NCBI GenBank assembly: GCA_036852015.1
Contig: JAANDG010000466.1
Location: 1 to 64,000 of the forward strand
DNA length: 64,000 bases
Direction of reading: 5' to 3'
From: Pelodera strongyloides
Taxonomy: Eukaryota > Nematoda > Chromadorea > Rhabditida > Rhabditidae
Part shown: piece after piece, positions 42,901 through 55,700 of the stretch
How the letters are laid out: every line of letters starts with the position of its first letter
Numbering within the stretch: position 1 is the stretch's first letter
The notes under the pieces: model-generated
Told to the model about the DNA's origin: nothing
Database searches by the model: none
What the model saw: the letters and a program-made list of their open reading frames with translations, nothing else
Translations under genes and position numbers: made by a program

Positions 42901-43954
42901 CCGTGAAAGGCCGAATGAGCAAATTTATCAAAGCAGCAGGTGGATATTTGTTATTATTTTACTTGGACACACTTGAGTATTCATATCACACACAAGGTAT
43001 TTATAAACCAGTCATACGTAAAGCAGTTTTTTGCACCCAATTAAAGTAGTTATTCAGATGGGTTCCGATGGTGAAGGATATCATGGAAGACGCCATTGAT
43101 GATAAGCTTGACGTAAAGCACTTTCCATTCCTGGCCGGAAGGCAGATTAACCAGGGATATAGGTGAGAATTGTTTCTCGACTACTGTAGTCTCTTCTTGA
43201 ATATGAGTTGTGTTGTGTGAAAGCTTTGTGTGGTCTCGGTTTTTTTCTGTGTGGTATCCTCTATGTTGTCAACGCTATTTTGCAATACCTAAACCGTTAA
43301 AGATACAGAAAGCGTGACATTGTGAAACGGTGTGCATATCGTCTGATCGGCAGGTCGCCCGCATCTAACGTACCAAGGTTTTACATGAGCTTTCCTTAGT
43401 TGGACTTCAGACTCGCTTTTTTCAGTTTACTAACTAGTTCACTCTGTCGTATGTTGCACCGCCGATAACCAACAAAGGCCTAATACACACGAAATATTTA
43501 TTAGCTAACTTTAAGAACTAATAACGTTATTTTCTCGAAGTCTATTTTGTATATCTACTTTTGCAGAGCGCCCACTTCCGCTCGTTATGGACAGTGGCAC
43601 AAGGAAAGAGGGCAGCAGTCGGCCTTCAGAACTGGACCTCGGTTAATCATATTCATTGTCGGTGGTGTCACGTACTCCGAGATGAGAGCCGCCTATGAGG
43701 TTACCAAGGACAAGAAACCATGGGAGGTTGTCATCGGTAAGTATAGATCATCCGAATAAGTATAAACGTATAAAATACAAAGATCGGCGAAGAGTAACGT
43801 TAGGAAGTTTTTTCAATCAATAAATTAATATTCAGCTGTTATTTTATATTTTAGATCAAAGAAAATTGTCTTTGTTGCAGGTTCTGATCAGATCATCACT
43901 CCTGATAAGTACCTCAACAACCTTCGCGACTTGAACAAACCGAGGGACCAATGA
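39972..43954 (+). CDS. unc-18: Unc-18/Munc18-1 (STXBP1) syntaxin-binding protein
   Basis: Fifteen exons: 39972-39999, 40512-40646, 40747-40823, 40961-41134, 41300-41439, 41548-41678, 41773-41903, 41983-42126, 42205-42339, 42415-42553, 42661-42770, 42869-42939, 43058-43162, 43567-43736, 43881-43954, giving 587 aa, the normal family length. Sec1/Munc18 proteins clasp syntaxin and template SNARE assembly at the presynaptic membrane. Diagnostic stretches are [20 protein letters not shown] in domain 1, [48 protein letters not shown] in domain 2/3, [15 protein letters not shown] and [19 protein letters not shown] near the end. The level of match to neuronal Unc-18 rather than to Sly1 or Vps45 is clear. 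The first exon is only 28 nt. An AATAAA at 45301-45306 implies a 3' UTR of about 1.35 kb. Confidence 0.97.
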
Positions 43955-45823
43955 CAATTTGCCGGGACGCGGGTTGAGACTGTCACTGACGAGGTCTCCC
44001 ACCTCAGGGTCTAGCCACTCCAAACCACGGACCAAATCATTATTTCGGCACCAGATTCCACAATAATTCTCCCCAGTTGTTAGCACATATGATGTATTCT
44101 AACCAGAAATTTGTGTCTGGGCTCATTGTGCTAACAATGACGGTCAAGTTTTGTGTGTATTCTGTTGCAGATCCATTTTCTCCATAGGCTGCTTGTGTAT
44201 GTAATATCCTCCAGTCATTTGCCTAGATAAATTTGTGACGAACAAGCATAGTGCCTGCTGAATATTAGCCACTGGCCTTATACCATAGAATTGCCATAGT
44301 CTTATTAGCGCGCTTAAAAGAAGAGTCCTTTTTACGTACTGCCTTTCTGTTCTAAAACGCTATTAGGTCCGTGGTAGACGTTTGTCCTTGTTTGGGTGCC
44401 ATTGTTTTATTAACTTCACATCCTTCCGAACATGGCATAAACTAGGCATTCTGACCTGTCGGATCAAAAAACACGTTTTGTGATCAACGTCTTGCCCTGT
44501 GTTCCCGTATATTACGCGCTCCATCCATGTCTGTTTCATTTGCATTTCAGTTTTTTTATGGGCCAATAATATTGGGTTTTAAGCAATATTTTTTACTTTA
44601 ATTCTTCCGATTTCCTTGTATTTCGCTTTGAAAAGAACGAACAGCCTGACGCTGGCTATTATATTTAGTAGCTGTGTAGATCGGTTCTGAGCTTAGGCTT
44701 ATGTGAGCTTGTTAAGCTAGAAAACCCTTTCGATGTGACATACTTCGTCACGCACTCTCCACATACTAAGGGGCCTAGCAGAGTACCCTTATTTATTTTG
44801 AGCGGTGTGGTCCCTGTAGAAATCTTAGCACTACAAATTGTGCTGCTTGCTGATTATTATTTTGTGGCTCTATGATTGCCGAACTAGCGTGCAGTATCCT
44901 GTAATATTCTAGCTGATCCTTAGAATATAGAATGTATGCTAGTTTCCACGTTTATTTTCTTTATTATAAACTTTGCCCGCTTATTCGAATTTCGCTTGTC
45001 ATTCATCCATTCCCTGTTTTCTATGTTTAGAGAAAACATTTTTTTTAGTTCCCGCACTTACCATCGTGTTACATACTAGTACTTCATCTCATCTACTCGG
45101 GACACGATAATTAACGAGCACTTTTAGTAATTAACTTATTAGCTGGAGAGATTACCAAATTCCCACTAGTCACACCACACGTTATAATATGTTGTTTACT
45201 AACACTAACCTTACAAACTAGCCTCTTTTGTGTAGGATATATATAGCAATGTTTTGAACAAGTCAAATTATATCTGGCTTAATGGTTGTTCATGTCTCGC
45301 AATAAAATCTTGCTTACCAACTGTTTGTTTTCAGCAATTGCAACTTGTTAACTTGTGAGTGGTCGCTTTTAGAAACAAATGCAAGCTATTTTTGTCAAAT
45401 AGTTCAATTTTATATTCTTCTAAGGACGCTAAATTCCAGATATTCTTATTGTGTTTTCGCGCTCCATATAAACTTCGCTTCGACAAATTGAAAGAGCACT
45501 TCATAAACATTACGGCTGGTTCGTATCTTCCGGTCTACCGAATTATTAAAAAAAAATCATCAAAAGAAAACGTTATTAAAGTTTAAGCATGAACCGCTTC
45601 GAGTAAGGCTAGAATAACAGCTCTCTGCGACAAAACATCAATTCAACCGAATTAAAAATAGTTTGATTTTCGGATAAACTGCTAATTAAGCTCCATAATT
45701 TTTAGTCAAAACCGAGTTGGTTTTATTCTACGTAAATACTTATGTCATAATGCCGATGATCTACAACGCGTATTTTCATAGAACAGTTTATCAATAACAA
45801 CGAGTTGATAACAATTTGGGAAG
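43955..45823. other. Unc-18 3' UTR and convergent spacer to RPL35
   Basis: Mostly the presumed Unc-18 3' UTR, to about 45320. TTTATT at 45722-45727 reads AATAAA on the minus strand, about 100 nt past the RPL35 stop, and is its likely polyadenylation signal. No gene otherwise. Confidence 0.5.
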
Positions 45824-46966
45824 TTAAGCCTTGACGGCATATCTCCTCAGGTGGGTGAGAGCCTCGCGGCGTGCCTGTTTTGGTGTCTTCAATGACTGCT
45901 CGTGCTTGGTGAGACGTCTGCGGATGGCACGGGTCTTCTTGGGGCGGAGGTCCAGGGGCTTGTACTTCTTTCCCTGAAAACACACAAGGATAACTCCTGA
46001 TAAATCAAAAATTAGAACCTACATTTTAACCATCAAGTGAGTGTATCATTGTTTCTCTTTTTGCTACGGATAAAAGGGTGAGAGAGTATATGAGTAGAGA
46101 AAAGGAGAGAAAGGTAAAACTGAAACAGAGGAAGATACGGGGAGAAAGGGCGAATATGGGGATATATAGCGGTAGAGAAAATAGTGAGAGGTGAGAGAAA
46201 GTGAGAGGTTACCGCATTTTACAATTGTAAAGGCTGAGTACCGTGATAAACCAAAAAGTTAAATTGTCCTAATGTGCGAACCGCTATTCTACAGACAGTA
46301 AAAATAAAAAAAGCGATTCGCGGTTCAATTCAAAGGTCAAGGGAAGTAAGCAAAAAGAATCGGTCAATTTGACCCAAGTCTTAAAAAAGAACACAAAATC
46401 GGTTTTACAAAAAAAATACAATCATGAAGAGTAACAATAATCGGTTCCAATGAACGGAAAACAAGACAAACATAAACAAGACCGAAAAGGAGGACAAAAC
46501 CAAATGTATGTAAATAACTTACAGCGTAGAACTTGCGAAGCTCAGCCTTCTGGGTCTGGTTCATAACGGTGAGTACACGGGCGATGTTCTTACGGACGAT
46601 GCGGATCTTGGCCAGCTTCGAGGCGGCGGCTCCAGTAACCTGGGCTACCTAAAGACGAAAAATAATAAGAGTCAAATAAACAAAAAAAAATATTTTTTTT
46701 TGTGTAAGTTGTTCGATTATCACCGATAAATTGTTTTTTTTTTATTATTGGGATTGTTAAGCAAACCGACTGGCCCAGACTAATTGTAAGTATAACCATT
46801 TGACATGTAACTTTTACGAAATGTTTTACGAAAAAAAATTACGAAATTTTTAAATAAAATTACGACCTACCCTGAGGGAGGCGAGCTCCTGTTTCTGTTC
46901 ATCGAGCTGCTTAACGAGCTCATCCTTCTTCTTACCGCGCAGCTCTGACGCGTTGATCTTCGTCAT
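45824..46966 (-). CDS. RPL35: 60S ribosomal protein L35 (uL29)
   Basis: Three minus-strand exons, 46871-46966, 46523-46648 and 45824-45973, give 123 aa, exactly the usual metazoan length. It is a component of the large ribosomal subunit near the exit tunnel. Recognised by [20 protein letters not shown], the core [20 protein letters not shown] and the basic stretch [19 protein letters not shown], ending RRYAVKA. The start ATG at 46966 is preceded by TTTTCAG and an 8-nt leader (TTGGGAAA). The introns (222 and 549 bp) were checked by eye for C/D snoRNA boxes; none was convincing. Confidence 0.98.
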
Positions 46967-48298
46967 TTTCCCAACTGAAAAGTTGAATAACTGATTATAT
47001 GTGATGGAAATAGCATGGTTTACTCCGAAGCGTAAGCGACTTTCACATACAGAAAGAAATATTGTTGGAAAGAAACCATCTTTTCGAAATTTGATCTCAT
47101 GCGGTACATATACATATATAGAGGCACAAAAAGATAGAGTTGATAAGCCAAAAAAAAACCTTCGATAGAAGATGCTCAGAGGAGGTATTTATATGTAAGA
47201 GTTTCTAAAAAAAAAAAAAAGACGTTGAAAGAGCAAAGTAGAATACATGCAACAATACGAAAAAAATCGGGCCGTTATTAAATTAGTTCTTCACTCAATT
47301 ACAGTTTAAATGATGGTCCTGGCCGGTTATATAAAATATTTAAAACCCTTTAAAGGTAAAAACACATAATAGTCTGCATATAATGCGCCGACAGGAGTAG
47401 TCACAAAATGTGAATAGTTTCTACTATACATTCGATGAGTATGAACTGATTTACAGCTGCGAATCGAAAAAATATTGAACTAAAAAAGTAGAAATTTTTC
47501 AAAAAATCACAATTTCGGCCGAGAATGAGGGTTGGGTTACTGTGTCGTAGGAGGGGTCTCGCAGGGAATTGCGAAACAGGGCAACCGCGCGTTTGAATCG
47601 GTTACAAAACACGGCATTTGGGATGCACCATTGGACAAAGATATCCATATGTGTAGTCATACCTGAATATAATAACATCCAACTTTTCTTTTCTATATTT
47701 ATTTCATTTATTGCCAATATTAGAGCAATTTGCTATGATTACATGTAATGTGAAAGTTGCTTAGCGAACCTGGAATTGAAAGTAACATATTTCCTCGATT
47801 CCACTACTTGTCACTACTTAAGTATAGTCTTTGGATGTCCGCTTGGACAGCCACAAATTAGTTTTTTTTTTTCAATCCATTGTGATTGCCTATTTTAGAT
47901 AAATTATGTATTACTAGAACTTCGAGTTATACAACTTATTTTAGACGTTCCAATCCACACTATGAGTACCGTAGCTGTTATGTGGAATTTTCTGTGCATG
48001 CAAAATGCCCCAACGGCACTAGTGAAGTAGCTGACTTTGCTCCAGTTTTGTTTATGTAAATATTTTGAAGTATTTTATATATTCATATAATAATGTAACA
48101 TGTGTTCTCCAAATTGTTTCCACTAATTTCTTGTCGAGGAAATCTGTTTCTTTATTACTTCCCTAAAATTGTTTGCGTGAAACAAAAGATTAAAGATACT
48201 TTTTTTGTTTCACTTAGAAAATTTGAATCGAATGTTCAGTTACGTCAAGGTTTCATTTGTATTCTTCTTTGTCGTGGAAAATTATAAATATTTCCAGC
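46967..48298. other. Divergent spacer between RPL35 and mitoguardin
   Basis: AT-rich, with A/T homopolymer runs. The two genes diverge, so both promoters should be here. No coding region recognised. Confidence 0.45.
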
Positions 48299-51200
48299 AT
48301 GTCTCAATCGCGAATAGGATTATTGGATAAGTGGCAATCAACAAGTTATCAACAAAAAATTTACATTGGAGTGGCAGTTGGCGTCGGTGGAATCGGATTG
48401 TATCTCGTTATTAGAAGGTGAGATATCAATTCTGTCGTAACTAGTTTTATTGTACCAAACGTCTTATTTTCACAAGAGGAAATACGTGCGGTGTAAACTC
48501 ACATTCACATTAGCGCCCGCAAGTGTAATGCTGCCTAGTTTTGAGCACATAGCACGCGTCTGTTTCACACTACATTCACTACCACATATTTCAGTGGTAG
48601 TCATGATCCCATAAAGGAACTGATGGTTATTACTTGAAAATATTGTTTTGTTTAGTCTCACAAGGAAGAAGAAGCCAGAGATCGTTGAGAAAGTCGACCA
48701 TGTGCTTCCCCGCTACAGGGTTCCCGATAGATTTGATCGATTAAATCGGTCTGGAACTAATTTATCAACTCGTTCAAACCACAGCACTGGTGCTGCAACG
48801 ACAACATATGAATCGGCGAGAGCTGGGCTCGATCCCTCTTTTATAGGTGAGCATACACTCCCGGCTTTTTTTTTTCGGTATTTAGTATTTGATAGCCAAA
48901 GTCCCTGAATCTCCCTCACTGCATTTATTGGTTTTGTAAATAACCGTTATTGAAGGTAGTATATTTCCACCGAAATTCATGAAGGCGACATCTTTTACTA
49001 TTGATGTGTAATTTGTATTACCTTTAGCACTTCGGTTGCCCAACGATATGAGGTCCGTTGATAAAGCTACTCCTATGGATGTAATTAAAATGGGTTGGTG
49101 TCTAATTTTTTTATGGGAGCTGTCCGATCATCTCTGTGATTTCATGTTTTACTGTCTGAACGTTGGCATACAAATGCTATGTGTATTTTGTGCGTCTTGT
49201 TGTTTCAATGTAAGTAGGATAAAATCACTAATTATAACTAATTAAAGGTCACCTGAACACCCGCGAGTTGAAGAACGCCCTACAGAAGGCATTGGGAACA
49301 TTGGAATTGGTCCGTAATAGATCAGAAAAGGACAAAACCCGGGTCGAACTTCTCTCAAGTGTTGTTGACCGAATGAAGTTTATTGAAACGGACCTCTACA
49401 GCATTCTACAAGAAGGAATGTCCGGCGAATTAATACATTATGATGACGGTTTGTGCTCTTGTATATTTTATATGTTTCTGGTATTATGCACGTATCTTTT
49501 AGGTGTTTTGTAGGTACCTTATCAACAGCTAGGCCAACCTTTTCTACTTTCAGATATGTTGGTTTTCCAAGATTTTCGTTATTATAAAGTTACTTCAAGA
49601 CGCATTACTTATCGATTACTTTCCAGTGCACTCAACATCTCAAGGGGGCGGAGTCAGGGCTTCAACTCTGTCTGTTCTCTCAGACGATTCATTTATGTCG
49701 GCAGTGCAGGACTTTGGAGTATCAGCCGACGACGATGGTAAACTTATTGACGTTCCGGTCGATCGGATGTTGTTCCTTCAGGAAGGAATGGAAGCCACAC
49801 AAAACGGATTGGTATGTTTATTAGTTCAGTTCATGCAGTTGACTGTTATTGCTCATCGATTTGCATGGAACATCGGAATCTCGATGTTCTCCATTGCCTA
49901 GATCTCCATTCTTCGAGTAGTCATACGCCATTTATGTCTCATTCTATCATTCTAGGTGAAGTACCGCCGCGATCGCACGGAATTCTGCCAATGCGAAGAC
50001 ACCGCCGACTTTACCGCGAAGTTGTACTGTCTTCGAGTTGCGTTCGAAATAATTTGCGCGGACGAGCATAAGGTATGTCATCGGAATAATTCTTCGTCTT
50101 TTAGTTGTTTCTCAATGTTATTTTATTTATATGTTCGCTAAGTAAGGCAAATTCGATGAACATTCATCAATTTCCTTTTAGAGACTTTGGTTAGCAAATG
50201 CTGGACGACAAATAATGGGCGATTTACTAAAGCATTCACGTCAAGACCCGAGTCCGTTCTTCAAGGTTGGTTAACAAATTCCATCATAAATGCCTTAAGA
50301 TCCGCTTTATTAATGTGATTTCACTCACTCCTCGTATAGTCGTTGAGTATTAATAGTCTTACTGGTGCAGTTAAAAATAAGCCAGTAATAAACTTTCCCA
50401 TACAGGCTTTCGACGATCTGATGCAATTCTTAGAAAACGAGGAGAACTTGGAAATTGCTGAAATTGAGCTGGAACAACGAGGGGTACGCTATTCATTGTT
50501 ATGTTTATACGATTTTTTTTCTGCAGAACAATTATTTCTGCCGTTTTTTGAAACGTGAGTTTTTGCCTCAGTGAGACAACAATGTGTGTGTGTGTGCGTC
50601 TCCACAGCCATTTTTTAACAACACCCATAAAGGGGTACCGTTTGCCTTAGCTGTTCTCATAGTAGTTCACAAAGTAACAAGATAGGTACTGTTATGATGC
50701 GACGATTTTCATTTTTAGGTTGCAGTATTGGGTTTCTGGGATGTTGTTCTGGACTTTATCCTTCTGGACGCATTTGAGGATTTAATGAATCCGCCATCAT
50801 CTATATACTCTGTAACAAAGAATACATGGCTATCAGAAAGCACACAATACTCTACTATTTCGACTGTTGTATGGAGTATGCTTAAAGCAAAACGAAGGAG
50901 ATTGGCGGTGAGTTTTTCAATATTCGTTTTACCCACATAGGTATATTGTATATTGTGCACGTCGCTATATGGCTGCCATTCAAGTTAGGTGTATGCCAGC
51001 TCGTTTCTATTATACGATGTGTTTTCAGAACCCAAATGGATTTATTGGCCACTTTTACAATATTTCTGAAGCTGTATCCCCAGCCGTCACGTTGGGAATT
51101 CTGGGAACCAATCCACGACTTGGAGAACTCTATCATTATTTCAAAGAACAGGTGATTTTTTTGCATATAATCTCGGTGTGCCAGGGTTGTAGATTTGAAT

Positions 51201-51425
51201 CTCTAACACACACTTTTATTTCACGTGAGCACAAGAAGTGCACTAGATTGGGTAAGAAAACACTTATGCCACTTTCAGGTATCTGCCTTTGCTATCGATA
51301 TCTTTAACAAGAGAAAAGTGCGTTACACGTCGCCAGAAGACCTTGCAGAGGACGTTTGGGTCGTTCTTGAAACAAGGACGGAAGCGGTATCATCACGCTT
51401 ATCCACAGAACTTGTGCCAGTCTGA
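48299..51425 (+). CDS. Miga: Mitoguardin (MIGA/FAM73), mitochondrial outer-membrane protein
   Basis: Eleven exons: 48299-48417, 48656-48846, 49028-49093, 49248-49448, 49627-49811, 49956-50072, 50182-50265, 50406-50483, 50719-50907, 51029-51151, 51279-51425, giving 499 aa. A transmembrane segment lies at residues 21-39 (IYIGVAVGVGGIGLYLVIR), followed by a basic, Ser-rich linker and then the DUF2217/mitoguardin region: MLFLQEGMEATQNGLVKYRR, the CxCEDTADFTAKLYCLRVAF element, LMQFLENEENLEIAEIELEQ, and the C-terminal GFIGHFYNISEAVSPAVTLG domain with YFKEQVSAFAIDIFNKRKVR. Family members anchor in the mitochondrial outer membrane, promote fusion and carry lipids at ER contacts. The ATG sits one base after a TTTCCAG acceptor. 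An AATAAA at 52275-52280 suggests a 3' UTR of about 850 nt. Confidence 0.92.
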
Positions 51426-52731
51426 TGTGAAGTACTGAGAGCATGAGGGGAATCACTTGCCTCCATCGTCCATTACTAGGACGGACCTTCTCGTCATGGT
51501 TGTGCTTAATTATTAACTAACTGTGTAACTCTTACTGATAAGTTACGATGGAAATATGCCACAGAACTGTCGGCTTTGAGTATTTTGTTCATAAATCAGC
51601 GATAATAAGCTAATATCGTAGGCGCGGTATTGGGATTCTCAACCCTTCGTAAATGATTAACTCAATGGCGACTGTTCGCTGGCGATCAGTTGTCCATTGA
51701 TGAGTGGTCATCGTGACCTTCGTTTTCACTTTCATGTTTTTGTGTAAATCCTTAATTACTTAACTTTCCTTCTACGTAGATTGTCCACTTTGCATTATTA
51801 TTATGTTTTTGATAGTGCTTTGCAAATCGTTTACCAGCTAGATTGTGATTATGGATTTTTTTTGCCAGTCATTATATGCTACCTTTCTAGTCAATCAACC
51901 TTCATTACCATAACACTTAATTTTTACACAACTATTATTTGACGTAGCTCCTGTATATTAATGACCTATTTGTAAGAAGCTGTTTTGTTTTTGAATTAGT
52001 ACAATAATAACATGCGGGTTGCTTGGTAGCTTACTGTGTAATTGCTATTAAATAATAGAGCTTAAACATCTGGTTTTCATCCGTAGGTCATAATTACCCT
52101 AATTTGCCATATGAAATTTATGCATCTAACTGCTCTTTTTCTGCATTTGAATCTCTAATTTTCGCTCATCCTTATTGAGATTTATATTGTACTATGTGCC
52201 ACTTAGGGTTTACTTTCGTTTCTTCACATAATACTGCTACGTGTTAGCTGTTAGTCGTGCAAATATGAAAGATGAATAAAACCACATTTATCCATTTATA
52301 CGCAATGCGGAAAAAAAGTAATATGTCTGAGAAAGAAAATCGAATACCCATTATGAACCAAATAAAAAAAACTGATGGGAATAACATATTTTAAGATAAA
52401 ATTAGAGAAATGTCCAACAAAAAGAGGATAATGGGGGAATTATCTATCTCACAACTTTATAAAGTGTCTTATTTTCAACGAAGGGCAGGGAATGTGAATA
52501 TGCTTTTTATTTTGGGTTTTCTGACTTTTTGCGAGCGTGGAGATTCAAAACAATATGTGCTTTCAGACTGTTTTATAATTCGCTGATTAATAGACCTCAA
52601 CACACTTCTAGGGCTCTGAAATCTTGCGCAGATTCAGAATGTGAAAATTCCTAGTTGTCTTCAGAAATTGGTTTCTCGCAGCACTGAGTTGAAGAACCGT
52701 ATAACATATTAATTGTGTGGTTGGCATGTAA
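51426..52731. other. Convergent 3' ends of mitoguardin and the ligand-gated channel
   Basis: Two opposing polyadenylation signals, AATAAA at 52275-52280 (+) and TTTATT at 52506-52511 (AATAAA on minus), lie about 230 bp apart between the stop codons at 51425 and 52732. No other feature seen. Confidence 0.55.
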
Positions 52732-55700
52732 CTAAACAGTTACTTCTGACTGCACTTCCTCGACAGCAGACAGCTCTGTTAAATAATACGTCCAGTATCT
52801 GGAAATAAAAAAAATCACCAAGTGAAGAAGTTCGCATGAAAGAGAATCTTAGTTTTCCAATAGTGGTTGCATCACTCATTCAATTATCTACCGATCGCCT
52901 TTAGCATGAAAATAAACACGGACGCACATCGAACTATTCACTTCTCATGTTAACATCTATCACTTCTTAACTATTCAACAATGAATTTGAACAGAGAGGG
53001 CAATTCGTAACAGTTGTCCATAAACCAGAGTTAGAACAACTCAAGAATATTTGATATTCGGTAAACAAAACAACGGAACCCTTGGATTTATAACTAAATA
53101 AACTTACACCATATTGAAAATACAATATCCTGTCGGAAAGAGAATAGCACTGAAAAAAAAACAATTATGAGATTTCCAAAATGCAAAGGTTGATAGCTAG
53201 GTTCTGTAACTAAAACAATTATTTGTAAATCAGTGGTTACCTGTAAAAATCGACAACTTCAGGACGAAGCGGCGGTATGTTTCTCCATCTATTTTTTATT
53301 GATTGCCAGATACTTCTGCGTTCGCGTCGTCGCTGTATACTAGCTGTCGGAACATCCGTTTGTTGTTCAGGAGGGCAAAATTCATCCTAAACAAAAAAAT
53401 TCGTGTCATTTTATATCATTGCACATTGTAAAAATTAGAACAACATGAACTACTGAGACGATTTTTTTATGTTCAGATGCAAGTGTAACCTCTAACCAAG
53501 AGCAAACATTAACCAATGTGGCGCGTCACGATTACAAAAACATAAAACGTATTCTAAAAGAAAAGGCCTCACTTCCCGACTGTTCCGCAGTGATGAGCAT
53601 CGTTTGTCGACCCAAAACTGCAATTTTTATTTGGTAATATACATTCCTTTTGAGAAAATAAAGCAGAGGTTTTATAACAATAACTTCTATCTGCTTCTAG
53701 AAACTGCGAATAAGAACAAGAAATAATAATTGTGGAATGATGTTTCGGTTTTTTTTTTTTGAAGGAACCGACCTGTCGTAATTCCATATGCGGACTTGTC
53801 TGCGCTCCTTTCCACGCGCAGTCCTCTTCCTCTTCTTCTCTAAAATTGTTTCAGTTTTATTCATTTTCTCATGTTCGGTGGGAACATGATCTTTCTTTGC
53901 TGGGAGCTCACTTTCAATCCAGTAGCAATGTTAATCGTTAGTTCCATGTTTACTGGTCAGCAAATATTACAAGTCAGTATTGCATCACTTGTTCCGTAAT
54001 TTTGAAGGGCTATCGAAGATGTCTTCTATATCGAAGTGTATGTGGCTTCCTCCAAAAACCCTACCGTTTTCTGTGTTTCTTCTGTTTTCTAGGCAACCCG
54101 TCGTTTCGGGACATAAACCCTACTACGCAGAGTTCGAGGAGCGAAAGGAAGATGAACAACATTCCACTAAACAAATTATGATTAATGAATATATTGTTCG
54201 TTGTTTGCCCGGGTTGGTCAGGACGGTTCGTTCAAACTCAAATGTTGATAAGTGATAAAAATTCGGCATTGTTTATAAGAGTCAATATATTATGTGAGAC
54301 ATTTGCTTCGTGATCCTGACCGGGTAACATTTCGCTAAACCGGGAGCCATTTCTCTTTAAACTACCTGAGCATCCAGACATCGATAGCTTTGACATATGA
54401 GACACGGGGCAGATTGCGAATAATATTTCCGAATTGAAACGTCATCGCCAGAAGTGAATTCACACCCAACATCGTCCGCGCGGGAATGGCCCTGCAGATT
54501 ATGTATTATCGAGTTCAGTGGTAGATATTCATACAATCCTATTCAGTTAATAATCTTTTTCAAAAATTTACTTAAATATAACGATCAAAATTGACCCTCT
54601 TCCTCTTTCCTCTAATTTAGAAAGTGACGCAATACGTTTAATTTACCCACCTGGGTCCGAGATAGAAGGAAATCCACGAAATAATAATGGTGACCATTGT
54701 AGGAATGTAGCCCTTGAAATATGTATTCAAAAGGAATTAAGCAATGTTCAAAAAGCGACGTATGCAAATATTTTTGTTTTCGGAAGCACTTTTTCATTAA
54801 CATACAACTAGCCGCATCTTGTTCAACTGTGCTTTCGTGAGAATCGTGTACTTTGGCGTCATACAGCTCTAAGATCTGTCTCTGATTAAGACTGTTACCT
54901 GTAGAATATACCATCCATAGCGTCGTTTAAAAACAAAAGCCACGGTCAATTCGTCCCACCAACCAGCTGGATACATCTAAACATTCGCAAATAAAACTCA
55001 TTTTAAGTTTAGCTGAAGTAATTTCCAAACAATGTTTGTTCACCTTTGCCGCATTGGCCTGCGATAATTGCAGATAATTGTCTGAAGTTACCTGTTCGAC
55101 AGCGATAACAGAGAAGTTAACGAGTTGAAAGTCGGGAAGTTGTATTGCTTTCAACAACATCACAGGATAAGGTTGATTCCACTCCATGCGGACCTCACCC
55201 GTATTGTAGTTGTAGCTAAATGATATCAGCTAATTCGTACAGATTCTTTAAAATATTTGCTATTGTCCATAATGTGCGTTTTCATTTTGAAACTAAATTT
55301 ACTCAAAAACTATCTGTTTCACTTTCAAACCACACGAATTGTAAAATGTTCAACAAGTAGATCGATAGTATATGGAGTTTCAAAGATTTTGCTTAAAAAG
55401 CCCAGCAGCAAAACTCACGATTCAAATGTAAGAAAGCATTTTTGTTGATCGAATGGAAACCGTTTCAGATTCATATCACATGGGCCGGTCAACTTCATCC
55501 GGTAATTCGTCCAGAGTGTTCCATTTGAAAACACCATCAAGAACACATTCCTACGGAGGAATTAGATCAGTGAACGTATTTTAAAGCAAACACAAAACCT
55601 TTCGGTTGTCTACTTTCGGTTTGTTTGCTACCCTAAGAGTTAGACTCATGTGCAAAAGCTAGCAATTACAATATAACAGTGTTCAGGAATTCAATACACC

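Noticed and set aside
45974..46870. snoRNA genes in RPL35 introns
   Set aside because: No convincing C/D or H/ACA boxes by eye on the minus strand.
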